A stretch of DNA of 64,000 bases from Asterochloris sp. CNOR1 (Eukaryota > Chlorophyta > Trebouxiophyceae > Trebouxiales > Trebouxiaceae): assembly GCA_963969365.1 (NCBI GenBank), contig OZ017746.1, positions 3,534,001 to 3,598,000 of the forward strand, in the 5' to 3' direction. A model generated the notes under the pieces. The model ran no database searches. It saw nothing but the letters and a program-made list of their open reading frames with translations, and was not told where the DNA came from. How positions within the stretch are numbered: position 1 is the stretch's first letter; each line of letters starts with the position of its first letter. Positions 23,227 through 33,357 of the stretch are shown here, one piece after another. The position numbers and the translations under genes were made by a program.

Positions 23227-25192
23227 ATGACAGTGAAGCGGGAGTGGCTGGATGTTTCTGAGAGGGTGAGCTTGTGCCGAGGGCCGTTTGCGGTGCTTCA
23301 GCGAGTCAAGGTATTGCGATGGGCGTCCAGCTTTGCCTTGCTATCATACTTTTTGGCCGCTTTCGCGGTCCCGGGCATGCGTTGTTGATTTTGGTAATGG
23401 CTGCCTGAGTGCATGCTGCCCTCTGTGCCACAATTTGCCCCATCCCCGTGCAGGTTCGCATCTGGTGGCAGCCAACTCGCCACAAGTCGAGGACAGAGTA
23501 CAGTGGTAGGAACAGCTGCTGGAAGGATACCTGACTGATGGGAAGCAACAATGATTGCTTCTGTGCTTGCTCTGCACTCAACTCTTGCATTCGAGGGCTC
23601 ATGCAGCATCCACTCTGTCAAACCTGTCGGCTCCACATGATGACAACAATGTAGTCTCTGGTTGCACCAACTCGAGTTGGCCGTGGCTCCACGGTGCAGG
23701 CATGTATTGGCCTGCGGAAGTGCTGAGTAAGACCAGGCAGGGCTGGAGGGTGCAGTATGACAACGGTGACTCGGAGATCGTCCAGGAGGAAAATATCAGC
23801 CCACTGAGTCCCCCTGTGGAGTTCGGGAAGGAAGCAGAGCAGCTCCAGGTGTGTTGCCATGCTGCCGGGCAAATGCCAACAGGCTGTGGCCTCAATTACT
23901 TTTGAGACCATCTGATCATAGCAATGGGGAGCTACTTGGCGCTTCAAGCTGCTGCCTTATGAGGCGTGCTTCATGGCATGCTTCTGTGTTGCAGGCAGCA
24001 CGGTTGCCTTGAGTCTTGTCCATCAGGTGCAGAGCAGGCTGTTTGGCTTGGCCGCAGCCGGGATGCTGAGCTGTCCCTCAGGGAGTGAAGGCGCTGCGAG
24101 CTACATGCTCTGCTGCGACTCAGGAGATATGCAGGGACCTTTGCTACACCAACAGGCTGGGCTGCCCCTCAGGCAAGACATGCTGAGGTATTCCTCTCAG
24201 CGACCTGTACATTTTCTGTTGCAGGAGCAGGAGTTTTGTGAGGTGTCCAATGACAGCCCCACAGACCCTGCGTGCTGGCTCGCGCGCATCAAGCGCGTCA
24301 ACAAAGACAGCTACCTGGTGAGCTAAGCGTTGCCTGATTGCTGCTGGTTGTGGCTGGCCCTATTGTGAGGTGCTCACTGAGGAGTTGCATGCAGTATGAC
24401 AGCCTGTCTGTTGTTCCTGCAGGTGTCCTACCCCCTGCACGACACAGACGATGAAACAGTGAAGGTGAGCAGGGTATGCATGCCTGCCAGCAGCCTTGGT
24501 TCGTGCCTGGGTCACCGCATGTCCGACTTGGAGGCTAAGCATGGTTCAGTGGACAAAGTAGACAGCTCGCACAGCTAGGCAGCTGCCTGTGCAGTCACTG
24601 CCTGCTGGCCCTGCCTGCTCAGAGCCACAGGCAGGTTCCAAATGCACCGCCTTGCTGACTGTAGCAACACTTGGTGAGGCGGGCGCAAGTTTTTGACCCC
24701 ATCACCCATGAATGGCGATACATCATCCCCTACCAGAGCTGGGACGATGGAGATGTGAGCAGGCCGATCATCTCTGCACTCATCCATCTGCTTGCAGACC
24801 CCTTGTGTGACCCATGCTGCACAAATCTGCACTTGCCAATCTGCTGCAGGTGTCTAGCCCTGTGGAACTTGAGCAATGCTATAAGGAAGAATTGAAGGAG
24901 ATGCTCAGCAGGAAAAAGGCAGTGAGTGTCCCTGGGCGCAATGCATGTCTGCCAGTACTTGCTCATATTGCTGCTTGCACCTGAAGCAATGCTTGAAGCT
25001 TGGGTGGCTCTCTCTGAGGTCGACGTGTGCTCTGCACATCTTGGTCATGATGATTGATGTGTCCTGAAGACTTTGGGGCCTGTGCAGCTTCCTGTGAAGG
25101 TGATGCCGTCCAAGCGGAAGCACACAACCCCAGCAGCACAGCCACCTGGCAGGCGGCGCAAACGCAAGGCCATCCCTCATCCTTCTCTGTGA
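23227..25192 (+). CDS. FMRP-like tandem Tudor/Agenet-domain protein, no KH domains seen
   Basis: Tudor/Agenet domains bind methylated lysine or arginine. Proposed exons: 23227 (MTVKREWLDV) to the AAG before GTATTG near 23310; about 23455-23503 (RIWWQPTRHK); about 23606-23848 (MYWPAEVLSKTRQGWRVQYD, then EIVQEENISPL); about 24226-24318 (FCEVSNDSPTDPACWLARIK and DSYLVSYPLHD); a short exon near 24423-24462; about 24664-24754; about 24850-24921; and a last exon near 25089-25192 ending in a basic cluster (GRRRKRKA) that looks like a nuclear localisation signal. The phases checked agree. The second module (W-L-A-R-I-K, Y-L-V-S-Y, then a D-D-E-T turn) closely resembles the second Tudor of FMRP/FXR, but no KH or RGG segment follows. 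It could equally be a plant-type Agenet protein. It is convergent with the hydroxypyruvate reductase gene (221 bp between stops). Confidence 0.65.
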
Positions 25193-25412
25193 CTTTGGCT
25201 TGTACAGACAACCCCCAGAACCCCCTCTTCTCAACGCCTGCCTTGAGCGTGGATGCAATATGCACAGTTACTCACACAATCTGATACTGATGACTTTGGG
25301 ACTGCACCTTGAGAGGCTTGCAAGGCACGCTGGTCAAGCAGGTGCTGCAACTTATTGTTTTCATGCTTGTGTGATCTTTGCTTCATACAGCAGCCAGATT
25401 GGCCAGATGTTT

Positions 25413-28400
25413 CTATTGGAAGGAGGGAAACTTGTCGCCAGGCAGATCCTTGGCGTTGACAATGCTGGGGGCAAAAACAGGGGCTGAATTCTGGTAGGGC
25501 TCTTTGTCCAAAGGGCCGTCCACAAAGGGGATGACACTTTCTTTGTTCCACACTGGTTTGTCCTTTATGACTGCTGCCACATTGCCGGCAGCCAGGGTGG
25601 CCTGCAAATTGCAGGCGTTTGCGGTCCTTGGTGAGCAGTAAGTGAGGCAGCGCGTGCAGGCGTGGCAGCTGAGGACACAAGCAATGAGGCTCACCATGCC
25701 AGCCCTTGTCCAGAAGGAGGCTGAAGCAATGTGGGGCACGATGACTGCATTTTCGCATTCGTCAAGCCCTGGTTTCATCTCTGGCTCGTCCTCAAAGACA
25801 TCAAGACCCACCCTACAGCACACAATTGTTCCGCAGCGTCGTCATCAGAGGCCGGGCAGCTGCTTCAACTGCTGAGCACAGAGGATGAAATGGGAAGAAT
25901 GCAAGAGCAGCAGGGAGGCCTTCTGAACATCTATTCCAGGGGCAGAGCCTTCAGCGGCATGCTTGTTGCAGCACGAAGCAGCCTTGGGGAATCTTTGCAG
26001 CTGGCGCCGACACCCACTGCACAACAACCCCATGCCATCAGCATGCAACGCGCTGCAATCAGCACCTCAAATTGAGGCGGTCTCAAGTCTTTTGTGAGCT
26101 TGGTGCAAAGCAATTTGCTGCCACGCACAAGGCAAGCGCTAGCACAGACCCGCTGCAAGTGGCAGCCTGCAATCAACCCTGCGAACCAACCCTGCCAGCA
26201 GCAACAGCGCTGGTATCTGAAAGGCACTCACTGTGCTGCATCTTTCACTAAGGGGAGTCCTGCCAGTAGTACTGCATGTGCAACATTCAGCACCTGAAGT
26301 TGGGGTTGGCCTTGAGGTGCGCCACCAGGTCTGTCTCATTGACAACGGGGCCGCGTGAGGCGTTGATGAGCAGGGCGTCCTCCTTCATGTGGCTCAGACG
26401 CTCCTTGTTGATCAGATGCTTGGTGGCCGGCACCAGGGCGCAGTGCAGGCTGACCACCTGCAGGAGGGAGTCCTCAGGGCCCCAGGCAGCAGGGCATGGG
26501 CGGCAGTGGCAGAGGTGTAAGCCTTGGGCAGCACATGAGAGGCAGAGCATGCTAGAGAAGCACCATAAAGGCAGCATGCAAAGCCTGTGCTGTGCAGGAT
26601 AACCTGAGGTCTGGTGCAACACCGCGCATGGCCAGCCGCCACCCACCCTGGACAGAGCGACATCTAGTGCACCATTGTCCCTTGCGTGCACAGCTGCAAT
26701 CTGAGCAATCCATTTTGACATGCTCAGACTGGCAGGCACACTCAGCTCACGTCTGACTGCTGCAGCAGCTCCTCTACAGACTGCACTTGCTTGACAGTCA
26801 CAGGAGCCTCTCGTGCCCACTCCAGCACCTGCACAACAAGCACTGCACTTCAAGAGGTAGCTGCAGGAAGGTGCTGGCTGGAAAGTGCCTTGATGCGCGG
26901 CATCATTGCTTGCTGCAGAGATTCCTCTTGCAGCAAGAGGTGATGGTATCAAGATCAGGGGACATGTGCACAGCACCAGCTCACAGGGGGCCAGTTCGAC
27001 TGCTCTGGACTGGCAAAACCAGTGTGCTATCTACCTGCACAAACAGCACAGGAGCAGGCAGCCACTTGGTTGTGCCACCAGGCACAGGATGGGCAAGCAG
27101 CCATTGGCCAGCTGCAAGCCCTCCCCCTGACAGGCAGCATGTTCCCAGCAACAGGCAGCACCATTGCCACACCACCAGGCCTTCACCGCGCCACTGCTGT
27201 GGGGCCATGCTGCCCATGCAGCTGCCAGCAGCACCATAAGTGCAGTGGTGCAGCATGCTACAAAGCAGGCAAATCCAGCACTGCACCTTGTTGTACCACC
27301 AGGCATACTCCTCCAGGAACTTGTTGGGGCCGCCCACATCATAATAGACCACGTTCATCTTGTGCCCCTCCATCATCATGCGAGCGTAGGCCGTGCCGAT
27401 GCGCCCGGCACCAATGATGCCTGCAGCAAATGGGCACGCTGATAGGCAGGGGCTTGAGGCTCTGCATTGGGTCAGCCTGGCAAGGCAGTTTTTTGAAGGC
27501 TGAATGACAGCTGCGCTCAGCTTCTTGATCCTGCAGGGCATGGGGTGGCAAAGTGGTGATGTGAAGCACTGCTACTGGTGTTCACTGTGGCGGACGGAGC
27601 AATGGCATGGGGTGTGGCTTGATGCAACAGCTGCTGACGCCTGCATGGGAGGCACGGAGCAAATCGGAGTGGGGCAATGACATCTTTAAAGTTGCTGTAT
27701 AGCAAAGCAGGATGCAAGGGCAGGCGTTGCAGCGGGCAACTAAAGAGGATTTTGTGCAAAAGAGATTGTCACCAAAATGCGGAGTCAAAGGCAGAGCTGT
27801 AACAAGCTGGCTCGGGCATGGGCAAGGCATGCACCCCAGCTCAGGCTCACCCAGGGTCTTGCGCTGCAGCAAGTTGCCGACGAACAAGTCTGGCAGCCAC
27901 CCCTTGTACTGGTGCGCCCGCATGAATTTGTCCCCCTCCACCACTCGTCGCGCCCCTGCCAGCGTGAGTGCAGCTGCCAGCTCGGCAGTTGTCTCGGTCA
28001 AGACGCCTGCAGCCGCAGAGAGAGATACAGTTGCACATGCTGCAGCACTGGCTGGCGTGGCTGTCTCTGTCAGGACATCTCCAGCCATCAAGGAAGGTAG
28101 AGCAGCTCTGACCAATAGCATCACCTGAAGCGCTGCTGGGCAGCACAATGGAGAGGCCATGAGCATGAGGCAGTGCTGACAGGTACACGCTTCAGGTGCA
28201 GTGGCTCAGCATGACAGGTACAGCTGTCAGGCTCTTGAAGCCCAGTGTGCAGCAGGCAGCAGACTTCGCACATGCTCGTGATTGAGCGGCAGCCAGCAGC
28301 AAAACAGAGCTGTGCAATTCTCAGCAATGTTCACAGCAATGTTCAGCATAGCCGCTAAACAAGCATGGCAGAAGTACCAAATTCCCTGCCAGTACGGCTT

Positions 28401-29149
28401 CAATCATACTTCTGCTGCTGCGGCCTACCGGGCGTGTTGCCCACTGCAATGCCATTTCTGGTGGCAGCCTCCACGTCAACATTGTTGTAACCCACAGCAT
28501 AATTGCTGTACACCTTGCCACCAGCCTCCCTGAGGGCTGAGAACAGCTCATCTCCCCAGTCCTACGATAAAAGTGGGAGGCTCAGGCAAAGCAGCAGAAT
28601 GCAGTTCACCAAGCCAAGGAGGCTCTGGCAGTGCTGAGCATCATGCTGCCTTATCTGTGCTTCTCATGCCGCCTGCAACGTAGTGCACACCACCAAGCCA
28701 CCTGCCCAAACAGTTGGGGCAGCAGGGGACTCACCTCTGTGAGCTGGCCCAGCACGCCAGCAGTCTTGCCAGCCCCCAGCAGCTTTTTAATGGTCGCATT
28801 GCTGAGAATGGTGTCCTTGCTCCTGCAGACCTCAACACGGCAGCCTGATGCCACAAGCAGCTCCTTCCACCTTTCGCCAGGCAGATTTTTAGTCACAATG
28901 ACACGCTCTTTGTTGTCTGGGCCATACACCTGAGGCAATAGAGGAGGCCTAGGTCACATGGTCGATCTGATCCAGAAAAGTTTGGCGATGCAAGGTGAGT
29001 ACCTAGCAGGCAGCCCAGGCCTCGCAGTGCCTCACCTCCATGGGAATGCCAGCAACCTCGGTTGTGGTTTGATTGGCGAAAGCCCTGCAGCATGTGCCCC
29101 ATCCGGACTGGGACCAACCAAGCCTCCGAACTGCAGCATGCAGAGCCAT
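25413..29149 (-). CDS. HPR1: Hydroxypyruvate reductase (glycerate dehydrogenase), photorespiratory, mitochondrial-type
   Basis: Reduces hydroxypyruvate to D-glycerate with NADH, a late photorespiratory step. Nine exons in phase: 29036-29149, 28735-28929, 28429-28561, 27851-28006, 27287-27420, 26751-26828, 26294-26457, 25695-25812, 25413-25601; total 426 aa. It belongs to the D-2-hydroxyacid dehydrogenase family: Rossmann motif GAGRIG at 203-208, and catalytic Arg305 (NASRGP), Glu334 (FEDEP) and His352 (VPHIAS). Exon 1 encodes an Arg/Ala/Ser-rich N-terminus ([12 protein letters not shown]) without acidic residues for 30 positions, typical of a mitochondrial presequence. The C-terminus is DKFPSFQ, with no SKL-type peroxisomal signal, unlike land-plant HPR1. 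Algal photorespiration runs largely in mitochondria, which fits. Only 82 bp separate its ATG from that of the divergent aminotransferase. Confidence 0.92.
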
Positions 29150-29231
29150 TACTTCTGTGCTCAAGCAGGCCCTTCTTTGACCCTAGGATATACCCTTAAC
29201 CAATTAATTAATCGGCCATCTCTGTCTCAAA
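29150..29231. promoter_or_regulatory. 82-bp bidirectional promoter between HPR1 and AGT
   Basis: The whole interval between the two proposed start codons. It contains an AT-rich core with a CCAAT box and overlapping TTAATTAA (TTAACCAATTAATTAATCGG, about 29197-29216), conspicuous in GC-rich surroundings. It must supply transcription starts for both genes unless upstream starts lie inside the opposite gene. The start choices rest on presequence-like N-termini and phase. Confidence 0.6.
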
Positions 29232-32200
29232 ATGAAGGCTGCCCTGCGAACAGCCCGCCGGCTGGGCCAAAGTGAAGGGAATCGGGCTTGGCTGAGCTCC
29301 ACCTCCAATTTGCAGCAGGCAGCTGAGGCAGCGCCCACGGTGGGGCCTCTGAAACATGCGCTGCCTCCATGCACAGTGACAAAAACGTAGTGCATGCATC
29401 AGAGAGCATGCATGGCAGACCTCTGCCCCCCCCCCCCCGCTCTTCCATCCCACCCATCGCTCTCCCCCTCCTTGCATGGGGCTGCGTAAGAGATGGTGCT
29501 GCCTGCAGGTTCCAGATGCAGCTGTCAACAGCACTGAGATATCTGAGGCCCACAGAAACGTACTCGGAGCACTGCAGGTGGGCGCTGCATGAAGGAGGAT
29601 TGGTCATGTGGTTGTCAGTTACCAACTCAGTGAGCAGCAAAGCTGGCTGCATCTGCAGGTCCCCAGCAGGACTTTGATGGGCCCTGGCCCCTCCAATGCC
29701 CACCCGCGAGTCCTGACAGCGCAGGCCCTGCCGCTGCTCGGGCACATGCACCCCCCCTTCCTCAAGATCATGGATGAGTGCCAGGAGGGTCTCAAGTGAG
29801 CCCATGCTGCCCCTGCATGTGCAGTTTGGGGCCCGTAAGCACAGATAGCAGCAAATCAGCCACAGCTGCAATGGATTCACAGACTACGGATATCTGGCTC
29901 ACTCGGGGCTGTTGTGTTGCATGGCTGGGTCCCATTGCACTGCCAGATCATGGCCAAAGCACAGCTGTGGCGATGCGGCGCATTTAATATGTGAGGCCTT
30001 GCTGCAGACACCAGCTCCTCAGAAGTATTTGCAACACCACCAGCAGCTCTACCTGCCTTCTCAAACGCGCTCCAGCCTTGCAGGCGCCTGCTCGACTGCT
30101 GTCACCCGAACTGAACAATGAGATGCAGCCTTGTCGGTCTTGCACATATCTGGGGACAATGATGTTTCATGTCGCTGCAGGTACCTGCTCCAAACAGACC
30201 TGGGCAAGACCCTGTTGGTCTCAGGTACAGGGCATGCTGGGATGGAGGCAACCGTGGCCAATGCCATTGAGCCTGGCCAGAAGATCATTGTGGGGAACAA
30301 TGGCATCTGGGGAATGCGTGCAGCCGACTTGGCATCGCGCTATGGAGGTACGAAGCCGTACCTGCCCTTACTCTGACCAGTGCCTGGTCTATGTCAGGCC
30401 CGCAGCGGGATTGGGGGGGGGGGGGGGGGGGGGTGGCTGCCGCATTGGCATGGGTGCCAGTCCTCACATGCCTTGCCTGCTTGCCATGCTGTGCTGTGTT
30501 GTGTTGCCAGGAGCTGGGGCAGTCTGCCAGATCAGCACTGCAGAGACGTCAATCTGACACATTGTGACTGCTTGCTGGGTGCCCATGTTTGGGTTCATGG
30601 TAGCAGACAATCGTCCTGGTCCTATGCTGTCTGTTCCCTGGGTACCTGGCTGGACCCACTAAGCGCTGTGCAGGCTGGCAGCTGAAGTGAGTGTTGTCCC
30701 TTGCTGCCATGCAGCTGATGTGATTGAGCTGAAGGCTCCGGCTGGCAAGACCTTCTCCTATGGGGAGCTCAAGGCGGCTGTCGAGCAGCACAAGCCGACA
30801 GCTCTATTTGTTGTCCAGGTGAGGGTGCAGGCAGGGCTGCATGATGCCATCTCCGTAAGGCGCACTGGTGCTTGGCGGTTCTGCCTGGCAACTGTTACCT
30901 GCTCGCAACATCTGGAAAGGGATGCTGGGTCCTAAAAACGGGGCTTGTGCACCCTCCTGAGGTGTGTGTCCTGCCATGCAGCAGCACAGCGGAGAGCGAA
31001 GCTGCAGGCAGCAATGCCCCATCCTCTGCCTGTGAGAGATCTGCCTGCACCCTTCCTATGTGCAGGGTGAGAGCAGCACAGGTGCCCACCAGAGCCTGGC
31101 AGGGCTGGGGGAGCTGTGTGCCAAGAATGATGCCCTCCTGCTGGTGGACACCGTGTGCAGCCTGGGGGCTGTGCCCTTCTATGCCGATGCCTGGGGAGTG
31201 GACATCATGTACTCTGGCGCCCAGAAGGTCCTCTCAGCTGCGCCAGGTGAGTTGGTGCATGTGGGACGCAGCTGCTGTTGGGCTGCAGCCTGCTGAGCTG
31301 GGGATCAGATATGGCTGACACCCAGCTGCTGAACCCTGCTCAGCCAATGTACATGCTGCCCACCACAACAAGGCAGTCCTTGCTGTCTGAAGGCTGCACG
31401 TACCTGAGGTTTTGGTGCTGCCTGCTGACGCTGTTGCCAGTGCTGCCTGCTGAAGCTGCTGGGAGGGCTGGCCCTGTTCTTGGGACGGCCAAGCTGAGGT
31501 CTCGTGCCTCCATACTTTGGCATGCCCTTTGGGGCAGGCCAAAGGGTGGGGCATGCAGCCCCCTCCCTCTCTTTGCCGGCATCTGCTGGCCATGCTGGCG
31601 TCATTGCAGGAGAGAGTTTGGCCCCTCCCGCCTGCAGGGACAGCCCCTTTCTTCATGAGCACCAAGGCCTTTGACCGCCTGAACGAGCGCAAGTCCAAGG
31701 TTGCCACTTACAACCTGGACATGAAGCTGGTGGGTGCCTGGCTAAGCCCTGAAGTCTGCATGCAGGCGTAAGAAAGCCGGTCCTCTGCCAGATTGAAGGC
31801 TTGTGTCACACATGTCTAGCCCCTGCTGTGCATGTCTGGCCTGCATATATGTGCAGATGGCAGGCCGCAGCTGCCTCATGGCGCTGATCCTATGGGACCT
31901 TCTGCATGGCATGGCCCTGAGAAGTCAGTTCTTGTCTGTAGGTTGGCGACTACTGGGGCTGGTACGGCAAGAGATGGTGAGAGCAGAGCTCATCTGTGTC
32001 GGCATGCATGAGCAGCTGTGCTGGATGACTCCGTTGCACTCATGCAGCCCCGCACAGGTCTGATTTGGCTTGCCTTCTGACTGCTGCTGAGCAATGTCTT
32101 GACTTGTGCAGGTACCACCACACCGCCCCTGTGAGCAGCCTGTGAGTTCCTGATGGGCAGTCGTCAACACCGAACTGCCTGCAATTGGTGTCATCAAGCC

Positions 32201-33107
32201 TGCAGCTGCCGCCCTGCGCTACACAATGCATACTGTACAGTGTTGGCAATGACAGCCTGCTTTGTAGTGTCCTGCAGCAATCAGCCACGCAACACAGCAA
32301 GTGACTCGCCTCCTGCCTGCCGCAGGTACGGCATGCGCGAGGCTCTGGCCATCCTGGCAGAGGAGGGCCTGCAGGAGTGCTGGCAACGGCATGAGGGCCT
32401 GCACCACATGATGTGGGAGGGGCTCAACCGCCTAGGGCTCAAGTCCTTCATTGAGAACGACTCAGAGCGGCTTGTCAGCGTCAACACCATTGCGGTGCGC
32501 CAGATGCCGGGCAGCAGCGGCGGCGGCTGCGGCGCTGCTGATAGCTTGCCGTGCATGTTTGGCCTTCTGGCGCCATGCTCCTGTGCTGCAATGCGCAGCT
32601 CGTGCAGCTTGCCTTCTGCTCTGCCTGATATAATGTGGCTTGGAGCATGCATACCTTTGGCCCTGGGATCAATCTCAGAGGAGCAAGGGTGCAGCCTGCA
32701 ACCTGCAACCATGAGGTGGGCTACGTGCAAGGATGCTGGTGGCTGCAGGTCCCTGATGGCGTTGACTGGCAGGCTGTGATCAAGAATGCCATGGACAAGT
32801 ATAGCCTGGAGATCTCTGGCGGACTAGGCCCTACAGCGGGCAAGGTGTGGAGAGTAGGCATCATGGTAAGTGCTTATGTCTCTGTTTTTGCTCTCTGGTG
32901 TTGCAGTGTGTGATACATGCTTTGGGAGGCAGACCCCCCACGGGCAGCAAGCTCCTGCTGACAATGAACGCACTTCTGTCGCCCTGTTCGTCTGGCTCAA
33001 ACACTGTGTGCTGGCTGCAGGGCTACAATGCTACCCCAGCGAACATTGAGCTGGTGATTGCAGCATTCCGTGATGGCCTGCAGCAGCAGGGCTATGTGAA
33101 GGAGTAG
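29232..33107 (+). CDS. AGT1: Alanine(serine)-glyoxylate aminotransferase, AGXT type, mitochondrial-type
   Basis: PLP enzyme that transaminates glyoxylate to glycine; AGXT enzymes also accept serine, giving hydroxypyruvate. Secure exons: 29659-29795 (LMGPGPSN), 30181-30347 ([10 protein letters not shown]), 30715-30818, 31066-31246, 31638-31729, 31942-31976, 32112-32141, 32326-32494, 32749-32865, 33021-33107 (372 aa in phase). Likely 5' exons are 29232-29339 and 29509-29577, giving about 431 aa; their borders are less certain because the first donor is GTGGGG. The PLP lysine is in SGAQKVLS (about Lys249 of the model). The GESSTG block is that of animal AGXT rather than plant SGAT (which has an NETATG-like block). 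The N-terminus ([13 protein letters not shown]) looks mitochondrial, and the end (GYVKE) has no peroxisomal signal. The gene is divergent with hydroxypyruvate reductase. A truncated decayed copy of its 3' part lies at 40.65-41.09 kb. Confidence 0.9.
29426..29438 (+). repeat. C13 homopolymer in aminotransferase intron
   Basis: Thirteen consecutive C residues in the first proposed intron. Likely length-polymorphic and prone to sequencing error; no coding impact. Confidence 0.9.
30413..30433 (+). repeat. G21 homopolymer in aminotransferase intron
   Basis: Twenty-one consecutive G residues in the intron between exons 30181-30347 and 30715-30818, on the transcribed sense strand. This length could form a G-quadruplex or an R-loop. 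Assembly length errors are also common in such runs. Confidence 0.9.
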
Positions 33108-33292
33108 AGACCTGCTGTTCTCTGAGAGCATCTGAACAGCTATAATTAGCACCAAGAGCATTCCTTTGCAAGGCTTTTCTTTCAAAAACGCAATGACTGC
33201 AATGGCAGGCAGAGAAATGAATGGCAGTGCTCTCCAAAAACTTTTTCAACCTTGGTGATCAGAGTTTTAAACTTAAGGCGCTGTCGCAGGAC

Positions 33293-33337
33293 TGTAACGG
33301 TGTGTGATCCAGCGGGGTTGACAAATGCCATTTGTAA
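33293..33337 (+). terminator. Two TGTAA signals downstream of the aminotransferase gene
   Basis: TGTAA occurs at 33293-33297 and 33333-33337, both in the 250-bp gap between the convergent stop codons of the aminotransferase (33107) and the carrier (33358). Either could direct aminotransferase polyadenylation. The second is only about 20 bp from the carrier stop, so the 3' UTRs probably overlap. Confidence 0.35.
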
Positions 33338-33357
33338 CGGGTGTGGGGGAAGGATGA

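Noticed and set aside
23157-23230. Possible tRNA (D-arm-like GGTGGCCGAG)
   Set aside because: No T-arm or pairing acceptor stem follows; it lies in the promoter or 5' UTR of the Tudor gene.
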